DNA of 29,747 bases from Promethearchaeota archaeon (GTDB lineage: Archaea; Asgardarchaeota; Lokiarchaeia; Sigynarchaeales; SOKP01). The DNA lies in NCBI GenBank assembly GCA_013375495.1, contig JABXKC010000037.1, forward strand, positions 1-29,747. Reading direction: 5' to 3'. Every line of letters starts with the position of its first letter. The stretch's first letter is position 1. A program made the translations under genes and the position numbers. Shown here piece by piece: positions 17,706 to 24,862 of this stretch. The notes beneath the pieces were generated by a model, which saw nothing but the letters and a program-made list of their open reading frames with translations, was not told the DNA's origin and searched no databases.

Positions 17706-17778
17706 ATGTGTTATATGGTGCTCCCATTTCCTCAACTGAATTCTCATTTTTTTAACTCAGTTTCATCAGTAAACACAT
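17706..17778 (-). promoter_or_regulatory. Candidate SECIS element in the vhuD 3' UTR
   Basis: It begins seven bases after the vhuD stop. An outer stem ATGTGTT/AACACAT (17772-17778 with 17706-17712) encloses two alternative folds. Fold 1: ATGA (17763-17766), a 9-bp helix AACTGAGTT/AATTCAGTT, an 11-base A-rich loop, and GA (17732-17733) opposite ATGA. This allows tandem G.A pairs as in eukaryotic SECIS kink-turns. Fold 2: GAA, stem ATGG/CCAT with loop GAGCA, then A (17714-17730), the archaeal GAA/A layout. The folds share bases, so only one can form. Location and motifs are seen; function is inferred. Confidence 0.55.
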
Positions 17779-17784
17779 TATATT

Positions 17785-18249
17785 TTAAGCCTTAGCTTTC
17801 GCTTTCGCTTTCGCTTTTTCTTTAGGTGTGCCGCCTTTTGTACGTAAGGGACTAGGTCCCAATTTGCGTATAGTTTTATCTATTTCTATAGCTTCCTTTT
17901 GAAATTTTTGACCCTCAGCTGCTGTGCAATATATCATTTTGATTCTATCTGGACTCATGCCAACAGCTTTTAATATTTCTTTAATGTATTCGACTTGTCT
18001 ATAAGCGTGATAATTTCCAGTTTCATAATCACATTCACCAGGGTATCAAGCATTAATTACTACACCATCTGCGCCTCTTCCAAATACTCGCATAATTAAG
18101 TCAGGTCCTACACGTCCAGCGCAAGGTACTAAAACATTTCTAATCGAATCCGGATATTGGGCTCGAATAGTACCCGCCATATCAGCTGAACCGTAACCTC
18201 ATTTCCAGCAAGCATAAACAATTATTTTGATATCATTATCTTCTGCCAT
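17785..18249 (-). CDS. vhuD: VhuD/MvhD, hydrogenase-type delta subunit, with two in-frame TGA (selenocysteine) codons
   Basis: Read through both TGAs, the frame encodes 154 residues of the MvhD/VhuD family, a [2Fe-2S] protein that carries electrons to HdrA. The N-terminal motif is YACWKU (Sec 17), where the family has CxxC. Next come PCAGRVGPDLI, and ADGVVINAUYPGECDYETGN (Sec 68), where the family has GCHPGDCHY. The rest of the sequence fits the family throughout, ending in a KAKAKAKA tail from a GCGAAA-like repeat. ATG 18249 follows GAGGTAAGG. The gene is 13 bases after hdrA, so they are surely cotranscribed. Each TGA would otherwise destroy the protein. Sec in VhuD is known from Sec-decoding archaea. 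Confidence 0.9.
18046..18048 (-). other. In-frame TGA, Sec 68 of VhuD
   Basis: The TGA lies in the context INAUYPGEC, matching the first Cys of the family's CHPGDC motif. Confidence 0.85.
18199..18201 (-). other. In-frame TGA, Sec 17 of VhuD
   Basis: The TGA lies in the context YACWKUGYGSAD, matching the second Cys of the family's N-terminal CxxC. Confidence 0.88.
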
Positions 18250-18262
18250 TTTCCTTACCTCT

Positions 18263-20239
18263 CTATTCCTCTATTGGTAGTAATACATCTACTAATGCCA
18301 TATATTGATCATCTCTAAAGTATGTTAGTTCAATAGCTTTTGAAGGACATAAGGATGTGCAAGTCCCGCAACCTCGACAGTTGATTAGGTCAACAACAAT
18401 ATTTCCTTTTTCATTCACCGAAATCGCGGTATATGGGCAAGCTTCAATACATTTATAACATTTAGCACAACGTTCATCTGATGGTGTTGCTCGAATTAAT
18501 TCCATAGTATATTCTCCCTTACCCATAGGAATTCCCGCTACGGATGCTGCTCCTCTCGCTTGACTTACTGCTTTATCAATCTCCTTCTGTCCTTGAGCAG
18601 AACCACAGATATAAATACCGGGGACTTTTGTACTAATTGGATCTAACCGAGCATGGTATTCTTTTAAGAAACCGTCAGAGCTTCTCTCCATGTTTAATAC
18701 CTTCGCAATTTCAACTGTACCTTGAGACGGAAGTGAAGCAGGTGACAATACAACCATGTGGAATTCCATAGAGACAATAGTATCTGTTCCAACTGGTTCA
18801 AATTGTACTTTAAGGTTTTTTGTCAAAGGATCTTCTTCAATTTTTCCAACTAATCCTTTAATAAAAATTATTCCAGCATCTCTAGATCTTCTATAGTATT
18901 CTTCATAGTCTTTTCCAGCGCATCTCATATCTATATAACAACAAACAATTTGTGAATCTGGGTACTCTGATTTAATTAACTTGGAATTTTTAAGAGAAAG
19001 ATTACAACAAATAACGCTACAATGAGCATTCTTATTTACATCTCTGGAACCAACGCAATTAATGAACAATACTTTTGTAGGACGCTTACCATCGGAAGGT
19101 CGCTTCAAATGACCATATGTGGGGCCATTAGGGGCAAGGATTCTCTCTAGTTGTATTTGGTTAATCACATTATCGTAAATACCATAACCATAATCATCTC
19201 CTTGATAGAGATCCCAACCAGTAGCAACTATTATCGTACCAACTTTGAGTTCAACAATTTTATCCTGTTGACTGAAATCTATAGCTGATTGTTCACATGC
19301 ATCTACGCAGGCAAAACATTCAATACATACATCTCTCTCAAGTTGTGATATTGCAGGTACTGCTTGAGCAAAAGCAATATCAATCACTTTTCTTGCAGAC
19401 AAATTTTCGTCAAAGTAATTGCTCGTATATACAGGACATACATCAGTACATGTTCCACATCCAGTGCATTTAGTTTCATCGACAAATCGAGCTTTTCTAT
19501 TGACTTTAACCTCAAAATTGCCAATATATCCATCGATTTCCGTTACTTCACTATAAGATAAGATTTCTATATTTGGATGGCGATTAGCTTCAAGCATTTT
19601 AGGTCCCAAGATTCATATAGAACAATCGTCTGTTGGAAAAGTTCTATCAAGTTGGGACATACGACCACCAATCGTCGTATTTTTTTCAACTAAATATACT
19701 TTATATCCAGCGTCACCTAAATCGATCGCAGTAGATAATCCCGCAATTCCTCCGCCAACTACTAGAGCTGTGGGTTCTACCGGTACGGTTTTAGTAGGTA
19801 CATCCTCTAATAATTTTGATCTGGCGATCCCAGCTTTAATTAATTCAATTGCTTTTAGAGTAGCTTTTTCACGAACTTCTGGTGCTTGATGTACAAAAGA
19901 ACAATGCTCTCTAATGTTTACAAATTCTAAGTATCTTGGAGGTAACCCCATCTCTGATAATATTGCATGAAAAACAGGTTGATGAGTTTTTGGAGTGCAA
20001 GCAGCAACTAAAACTCTATCAAATTTAAATTCTTCATGTTTTTCTTTAATTTCAGTAGATCCACCTTCAGTACATAAAGATAAATACGGATAAGCCCAGA
20101 CATTATCTAATTTATCTATTTCTTCGACAATCTTTGGAATATCTAAGATCCCCGCGATATTGATTCCTCAATGGCACACGAACACACCTATTCTTGGCTG
20201 ATCTTCTTCATTATTTTCTTTGGTCTGTTTATCAGACAA
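18263..20239 (-). CDS. hdrA: HdrA, heterodisulfide reductase flavoprotein subunit, with two in-frame TGA (selenocysteine) codons
   Basis: Read through both TGAs, the protein has 658 residues, the normal HdrA length. N-terminus RIGVFVCHUGINIAGI (Sec 24). FAD motif VVGGGIAGLSTAIDLGDAGY, then TFPTDDCSIUILGPKM (Sec 209). Ferredoxin clusters at about 258-268 and 305-315, the HdrA cluster region with Cys 395, 407, 411 and 412, and a C-terminal two-cluster ferredoxin domain. HdrA bifurcates electrons at FAD between ferredoxin and HdrBC. Start: TTG at 20239 five bases after AGGTGA; an in-frame GTG at 20248 is possible. First gene of the hdrA-vhuD unit; no hdrB or hdrC follows. Confidence 0.93.
19613..19615 (-). 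other. In-frame TGA, Sec 209 of HdrA
   Basis: The TGA lies in the context PTDDCSIUILGPKM. HdrA proteins have Cys (CSIC) or, in Sec-decoding methanogens, Sec in this motif. Confidence 0.9.
20168..20170 (-). other. In-frame TGA, Sec 24 of HdrA
   Basis: The TGA lies in the context VFVCHUGINIAG, where HdrA proteins have CHCG. Without readthrough the N-terminal domain is lost. Confidence 0.82.
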
Positions 20240-20252
20240 TTTATTCACCTTT

Positions 20253-20316
20253 AGTTAGCCGAACCTCCTAACTTTTAAAGATCGATTATCTCTTAGATTA
20301 GTTTTTCATACTAATC
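20253..20316 (-). promoter_or_regulatory. hdrA leader with two hairpins
   Basis: Two perfect stems lie in the hdrA leader: GATTAGT-7-ACTAATC (20296-20316, loop ATGAAAA) and AGTTAG-9-CTAACT (20253-20273, loop containing GAGG). The second sits 14 bases upstream of the TTG start. They may affect translation or be a 5' SECIS; neither shows a full SECIS consensus. Confidence 0.35.
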
Positions 20317-20514
20317 CCAGAAATACTAATGATAAAGTAAATAGTCTATATTATTAAAATTAAATTATTATAAAAATTCAAATCTCCCTTAGTTAAATTT
20401 GGTTCTAGGAAATAAGATTTTTTATTAATGTGATTTAGTTAATTAGATTTGCTGAAGATCATAAAAGAGAATTAAAAAAATTATCATTCTCAAACATTTT
20501 ATATTAGAAATTTA

Positions 20515-20649
20515 TTATTTTCGATCTAATTTAATTAGAAACTCTAAATTCATAATTATTGAGTCATCCTGAATTTCTTTTAAAAATTCAATATGAAATT
20601 CTATCAAATTGTCTATGTCATTAAGACTAGCTTTTCTTAGTGAATACAT
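20515..20649 (-). pseudogene. Truncated N-terminal copy of the GNAT acetyltransferase gene
   Basis: The 44-residue frame starts MYSLRKASLNDIDNLIEF and closely follows the first 30 residues of the intact GNAT protein at 23648-24115 (MNLLRKANLDDIDELIKF). It then diverges into unrelated residues and stops. The acetyl-CoA-binding part is missing, so it cannot be an acetyltransferase. It is probably a remnant of partial duplication; expression as a short peptide is not excluded. Confidence 0.75.
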
Positions 20650-20711
20650 AATTATTATTTAACATGATTCTAATATGTTATAAAAAATAAAGAAGAAAAA
20701 AAATTTTACAT

Positions 20712-20888
20712 TTATTGATTATTCATACCCCTAAATCCTTTTACAGTCAAGATAACAAAAATAAATCCCAATATAAAAAAAGACATTCCAATAGGTAAAT
20801 AAGTGCCAATTGTGAAACCCCCAGCAATAAACCATGAAATGGCTACAATTAGGAATAGAATTGTCTGATTTTTCTTGGATATCGGCAT
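20712..20888 (-). CDS. Small two-span membrane protein, 58 residues
   Basis: ATG 20888 to TAA 20712. A basic start (MPISKKNQ) is followed by two hydrophobic segments (TILFLIVAISWFIAGG and MSFFILGFIFVILTV) and a polar tail, KGFRGMNNQ. The turn between them, FTIGTYLPIG, gives a hairpin topology. No family is recognised. It resembles the many small two-span proteins of archaea and bacteria and is supported by a clean frame and its hydrophobic pattern only. Confidence 0.5.
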   Translation of the reverse strand: MPISKKNQTILFLIVAISWFIAGGFTIGTYLPIGMSFFILGFIFVILTVKGFRGMNNQ

Positions 20889-21257
20889 AATTAGGTGTAA
20901 TTAACATGCTATTTAAATTTAATGATTTAAATTTTTCTTCCGTTTTATTTTATGTTTATTTTTATTCATTCATTTTAAGTTTAAGAAAAATATAAACTCG
21001 ATAATATCTTCTCCTTTTACAGATCTGATAAGTGAAATAATCCGCTTCAATTTTTAACTATACTATTAATTACAGCGTGGATACCTAATATTAACGGAAT
21101 TATCAGAAGCTTATAAAAAAATGTTGAGATAAAAGAAAATTTAGCTAACTTATTTTCCTGAAGTTATTTTATAAACAATTACCTCCATGAAATCAAATAA
21201 TAAAATAAATAAAAAAAATAGCTTTAGTTATTAATACTCGACGATTTGAAATTAGCT
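20889..21257. other. Intergenic stretch without a recognised gene
   Basis: This stretch of 369 A+T-rich bases lies between the small membrane protein and the UroD-type methyltransferase, both on the minus strand. I see no coding frame with a start, no tRNA-like sequence and no repeat. It presumably holds the terminator of the methyltransferase operon and the promoter of the small gene. Confidence 0.5.
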
Positions 21258-22832
21258 CTAGAGAGCCATTATATTACCTAGCTCTTTCATTTTTTTCGTT
21301 CCTTTCACTTTTAACTTCCCAGTAAGCATTTTACCTATCATTGCAATTTTAGATAATTTTCCACTACTAAAATCAAAAAATAATCCCGCTGAGCATGCAA
21401 GTAAACCATCTACTTTCAAATTTTTTAATGTTTCCTCATCATTCCTAACATGATCTACTTCTAATCTTCCATTTTCTACCGTAATCAAGGCACCATATCT
21501 TTGGTCAGTGAGATTATATAAAAAACTCATCTTTGCATCCGCGTATTGCTCCTTAAATTTAGGGTTATCATTAATTTTTCCCATTTGTCCCCATAATAAA
21601 CCTGCTAATCCTCTTCTCTCTTTCTCTTTTGGAGCTTTCTTCTTCGCATCTTCAGTATTTTTCCATACATCAAAAGACTCTCTCTTCGGCAGTACAAACT
21701 TTACATCATCTAAGTTATCTGCGATTGGCAATTTTCCATACGTATGAGTAGCAGCTACAGCAGCATGGATGTGATCTGAAGGAGTATCATAGGGTACATT
21801 CATTAGGAAAATACTTAAATTATGATCACGAGCAAAGGCATCAATATATCTCTTAACTGTATCTACAATTTTATCAACTGGACCATCACGTAACAATCGG
21901 GCATTTATACCTGCAGTTACAGTTACAGCTTTCCCTTCCTTGCGAAACTTTTCTGTGTAATCACGAACTGCTTCAAGAGGATACTCGTGCCAACGTCCCA
22001 TACCTAAAAATATAGCAGGAGTTCCTCCCATACTAGCAATTTCTACATCAAAACTGTCATGAAGGATTTTAGGATCAAATTTTTCTATCCTTTCTTCACA
22101 ATAATCTCCACTTATATTCATTGTGGTGACTCCGATCTTATTCACATTCTTTTCAAGCCTTTGATTGTAAGGAACCACCCATTTCTGCATTTCTTGAGGA
22201 GATAAATTTGGTACACAAGCCCAAGCATCAGCTCCTATTCCCATTAGAGCATCAGTAGCTTCATTTTGAGCCTTAACCGAAGGGGTTAATACATCATCAA
22301 CGATAAATTTAAATACTTCATGAGCAAAATCTGGTTGTTTTCTCATCGCTTTAATAAGTGCAGGAAACCCCATCAATCCTACTGCCAAACTAAAGGGTGA
22401 GCAAAAAGAAACCATTGCCATTTCGGATTGTACTAATCCACCCGACTTCATTAATGACGGATATCGACCAGCTGTATGGAAATCGACTTTTTTCATTTTT
22501 AATTTTTTAAGATCTTCTGGGCTCTTAATTAATGGTTCACGAAAATCAATAGTAGGCATCGAATTTTCACCATAAATTAACTTTCCACCTAATGCTTCTA
22601 CTTCAAGATCATATATATCATGACCTCCTGCAGGGCTATCCAAATTATAATAACGCCCTACTAATTCACCCATTTCGTAATTAAAGGCAAAATCGCTATA
22701 AAACCTTTTAGCGGCTGATTTTGTAAGATACATTACATGGTCATGACATTGAGCTCCAATAGTGAGTGTGCCTTTATCTCCTCTTGAAATGAGACTTCCT
22801 ATATCTTTTTTCACTTCACCTGTTTGAGACAA
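21258..22832 (-). CDS. UroD-type corrinoid methyltransferase fused to an SCP2-like domain
   Basis: The protein has 524 residues. Residues 1 to about 385 are a uroporphyrinogen decarboxylase/MtaA-MtbA-CmuA fold, the type that moves methyl groups from corrinoid proteins to thiols or other acceptors. The Zn-binding HxC motif of MtaA/MtbA (LHICG-like) reads MNISG here (Asn 239, Ser 241), and the later Cys region reads MNVPYDTP (344-351), so canonical Zn ligands are absent. After a basic linker, residues from about 400 resemble an SCP2 sterol-carrier domain, with ITVENGRLEV and then MLTGKLKVKGTKKMKELGNI. The corrinoid protein gene ends four bases upstream; TTG 22832 follows GGGGGTG, so the two are co-translated. 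Confidence 0.8.
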   Translation of the reverse strand: MSQTGEVKKDIGSLISRGDKGTLTIGAQCHDHVMYLTKSAAKRFYSDFAFNYEMGELVGRYYNLDSPAGGHDIYDLEVEALGGKLIYGENSMPTIDFREPLIKSPEDLKKLKMKKVDFHTAGRYPSLMKSGGLVQSEMAMVSFCSPFSLAVGLMGFPALIKAMRKQPDFAHEVFKFIVDDVLTPSVKAQNEATDALMGIGADAWACVPNLSPQEMQKWVVPYNQRLEKNVNKIGVTTMNISGDYCEERIEKFDPKILHDSFDVEIASMGGTPAIFLGMGRWHEYPLEAVRDYTEKFRKEGKAVTVTAGINARLLRDGPVDKIVDTVKRYIDAFARDHNLSIFLMNVPYDTPSDHIHAAVAATHTYGKLPIADNLDDVKFVLPKRESFDVWKNTEDAKKKAPKEKERRGLAGLLWGQMGKINDNPKFKEQYADAKMSFLYNLTDQRYGALITVENGRLEVDHVRNDEETLKNLKVDGLLACSAGLFFDFSSGKLSKIAMIGKMLTGKLKVKGTKKMKELGNIMAL

Positions 22833-22836
22833 TTCA

Positions 22837-23481
22837 TTACACCCCCATCAACTTTTTTGCTTTTTCTACAGAGTCAAATGCATCTTTCCCCCAAGCATCA
22901 GCGCCAATTTCATCAGCATATTCTTGAGTACAGGGGACTCCACCTATCATTACTTTAAGCTTATTTCTTAAACCTTCATCATTAAGTTTATTAATTATAT
23001 CCTTCATTTCTAACATAGTGGTTGACATATAACATCCTAAACCCAAAATATTCGGGTTTAATTCCTTTACTTTTTGTATAAAAGTATCTTGAGATACATC
23101 CTCCCCTAGATCAATAACTTCAAAGCCCCCGCCTCGCAGAGTTGCGTTAACCATAATCTTACCTAGGTTATGCATATCTCCAGCTACTGTTCCTATAATA
23201 ACTTTCCCTGATTTTGCAAGCGCTCCCGCTGACAAATTTGGTTCTATGACTTCCATAGCCAATCGGAAAGCTTCAGCACATAAAATTATATCTGTATGAA
23301 AATAAATATTTTGTTTCCACAATTCACCAGCATCTTGTATTCCAGGTAGAATTCCTTCATTTACAATTTTAAGAGGTTCTATTCTTTCCTTTAGTGCTTT
23401 CTTAGCAAGTTCTTGAGCAAGATCATCATCACCCTCAAGAACTGCTGTCTTTAATTTCTCTAACATACTTGAAACACTCAT
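22837..23481 (-). CDS. Methyltransferase cognate corrinoid (B12-binding) protein, MtaC/MtbC type
   Basis: This 214-residue two-domain corrinoid protein has a helical N-terminal cap (residues 1-90) and a cobalamin-binding Rossmann domain. The cobalt-ligand motif is GDMHNLGK with His 104, followed by EVIDLGEDVSQD and MIGGVPC at the end. It would carry a methyl group on Co between a substrate-specific methyltransferase and the UroD-type enzyme encoded directly after it. No substrate-specific enzyme (MtaB, MttB, MtmB) is visible in the window, so the methyl donor is unknown. It is the first gene of the operon, with a TATA box at 23568-23576 and a strong inverted repeat in the leader. Confidence 0.9.
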   Translation of the reverse strand: MSVSSMLEKLKTAVLEGDDDLAQELAKKALKERIEPLKIVNEGILPGIQDAGELWKQNIYFHTDIILCAEAFRLAMEVIEPNLSAGALAKSGKVIIGTVAGDMHNLGKIMVNATLRGGGFEVIDLGEDVSQDTFIQKVKELNPNILGLGCYMSTTMLEMKDIINKLNDEGLRNKLKVMIGGVPCTQEYADEIGADAWGKDAFDSVEKAKKLMGV

Positions 23482-23507
23482 TACTCTTTCACGTAATTTT
23501 CATTATT

Positions 23508-23548
23508 ATTGAAGATATTTTTTATTTTAGAAATTGAATATCTTCAAT
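23508..23548 (-). promoter_or_regulatory. Perfect 12-bp inverted repeat in the corrinoid-operon leader
   Basis: ATTGAAGATATT (23508-23519) and AATATCTTCAAT (23537-23548) form a 12-bp perfect stem with a 17-base spacer, starting 27 bases upstream of the corrinoid ATG. It is close to the start site expected from the TATA box, so it could be an operator or an RNA hairpin. Confidence 0.55.
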
Positions 23549-23567
23549 TCAAATTTCAATTTATTTG

Positions 23568-23576
23568 TTTATATAG
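23568..23576 (-). promoter_or_regulatory. TATA box of the corrinoid-methyltransferase operon
   Basis: The minus strand reads CTATATAAA preceded by an A-rich BRE-like stretch, the best TATA match in this spacer. It implies a start near 23545 and a leader of about 65 bases. Confidence 0.45.
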
Positions 23577-23647
23577 TTTTATTTATTTCAAAAGAAACGA
23601 AAAATATTCTACCAGCTTAAAAAAATATTTAGATCTCTTTTCTTTAA

Positions 23648-24115
23648 TTATAATTTTAAGATCATTTCTTTATCACCATCATTGTCTCTAAGACCATATT
23701 TCTCATATAAGGGTCTTCCAGTTGGAGTCGAATGTAGAACTACTGGTTGGATCCCATTCTGCTTTATTTCTTCAAATAATTTTTCAAGTAATTCTGAACC
23801 GATACCTTTTCTACGCCATTCAGGTTTAGTATACATATTCATTATATAGGCAAATTTTCCAGTCATATTGATAAAATGAGGTGGTTTTTGTAGAAAAGAT
23901 AGTCCGCTTGTAGCAATGATCTCATTATCTGATTCTGCTAACCACGCAATAAACTCATTGGATTTCATTTTTTCTAAAAAATAATCCTTTAAAGATTTTC
24001 TAAATGTCTTAATTTCCTCATCAGAGGGACAATCCTGAATTTCTTTCAAAAAATGAATACGGAACTTTATTAATTCGTCTATATCATCAAGATTAGCTTT
24101 TCTTAATAAATTCAT
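23648..24115 (-). CDS. GNAT-family N-acetyltransferase
   Basis: The protein has 155 residues and one GNAT domain. N-terminal LRKANLDDIDELIKFRIHFL, strands around AWLAESDNEIIATSGLSFL, the MNMYTKPEWRRKGIGSELL acetyl-CoA loop (RxxGxG type), and C-terminal VLHSTPTGRPLYEKYGL are all characteristic. It would transfer an acetyl group from acetyl-CoA to an amine; the substrate is unknown. It stands alone between the corrinoid operon and the AOR operon. A truncated copy of its N-terminus lies 3.5 kb away at 20515-20649. Confidence 0.88.
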   Translation of the reverse strand: MNLLRKANLDDIDELIKFRIHFLKEIQDCPSDEEIKTFRKSLKDYFLEKMKSNEFIAWLAESDNEIIATSGLSFLQKPPHFINMTGKFAYIMNMYTKPEWRRKGIGSELLEKLFEEIKQNGIQPVVLHSTPTGRPLYEKYGLRDNDGDKEMILKL

Positions 24116-24274
24116 AATTATCCTTTAAGTTGAAGAATATTTAATCCTTCACATTAGTTTTTAAAACAATTCTTAATAATTTATCCACTCACTTAGAGAT
24201 TAGCAGTCCCCAAAGTTAACTATCTAATGAATGTTGAAATTAAGAAAAAAAATAGAAATAATAAAAATTTTAAT

Positions 24275-24862
24275 TTACGCTTCAGTTTCTTTCAATATAT
24301 CGCCAAAGAGTCGTTTTACCGCATCAATTCGCTTCTCTTCACCAATTTGTTCTACATCTTTTAACGATATGGCTTCTTTTGGGCAGACATCGATACAAGC
24401 AGGATATTTTTCTCCTCGTTCAGGATCTATGTAATCTTCTTTCATAGTATCGCAAAGATCACAAATTAGAGCTTTCTGAGACTGGATGTGTAGACTAAGT
24501 ACACCGAAATCGCACGCTCTATTGTAAAAAGATTTTAAATAAATCTAATTTATACAAAACGCGCAACCATTGCACTTATCATCATCTACTATAATAGAAC
24601 CCGTTTTTTTATCTTGCTCTAAAGCTTTTTCAGGACAGCTACGAACACATGGTGCATCATCACATTTCTGACATGCTAATGCGACATTTAAAATAGGCTC
24701 AATCCGAACTCTATGAATCCTTGTATTAATAGGATTAAATTCACCATCATGCACAAAAGAACAAACAGATTCACATGTCTCGCAACCTGTACATAAATTT
24801 GGGTCAACAATAATAAATTGGTGGACTACTCCACCCCTTTTTTTTGTACCACTTTTTGACAT
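24275..24862 (-). CDS. AOR-associated four-cluster-type ferredoxin, interrupted by an in-frame TAG insert
   Basis: The frame starts at ATG 24862 directly after the AOR stop, with GGAGGT ahead. It has ferredoxin motifs CTGCETCESVC, CQKCDDAPCVRSC, CNGCAFC, and after the insert RACDFGVLSL, ICDLCDT and CIDVCPKEAISL, ending at TAA 24275. This matches the DMSO-reductase-type or AOR-associated ferredoxins (about 180 residues), which shuttle electrons from AOR. A 30-base insert with a TAG (24545-24547) splits the third cluster motif; deleting it restores CxxCxxCxxxC and the reading frame exactly. Without a bypass mechanism a 105-residue truncated protein results. Downstream codons look conserved, so loss is recent or the interruption is overcome. 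Confidence 0.72.
24521..24550 (-). other. 30-base insert with nested inverted repeats inside the ferredoxin gene
   Basis: The insert has an inner stem AGATTT/AAATCT (24541-24546 with 24530-24535). An outer pair TTGTA/TACAA (24553-24557 with 24522-24526) straddles its ends. The insert contains the TAG at 24545-24547. Confidence 0.6.

Noticed and set aside
17793..17819. GCGAAA-type repeat at the end of vhuD as a regulatory repeat
   Set aside because: It is in frame and simply encodes an Ala-Lys tail; slippage explains it.
17785..20239. TGA read as tryptophan (altered genetic code)
   Set aside because: All four TGAs align with family Cys positions, not Trp, and Trp is encoded by TGG throughout the window.
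24545..24547. TAG in the ferredoxin as pyrrolysine
   Set aside because: TAG ends about eight other genes here, and this TAG lies in an extra 30-base segment, not at a conserved residue.
24521..24550. Canonical bulge-helix-bulge archaeal intron
   Set aside because: Stems exist, but I could not place two 3-base bulges flanking a 4-bp helix at the junctions that restore the motif.
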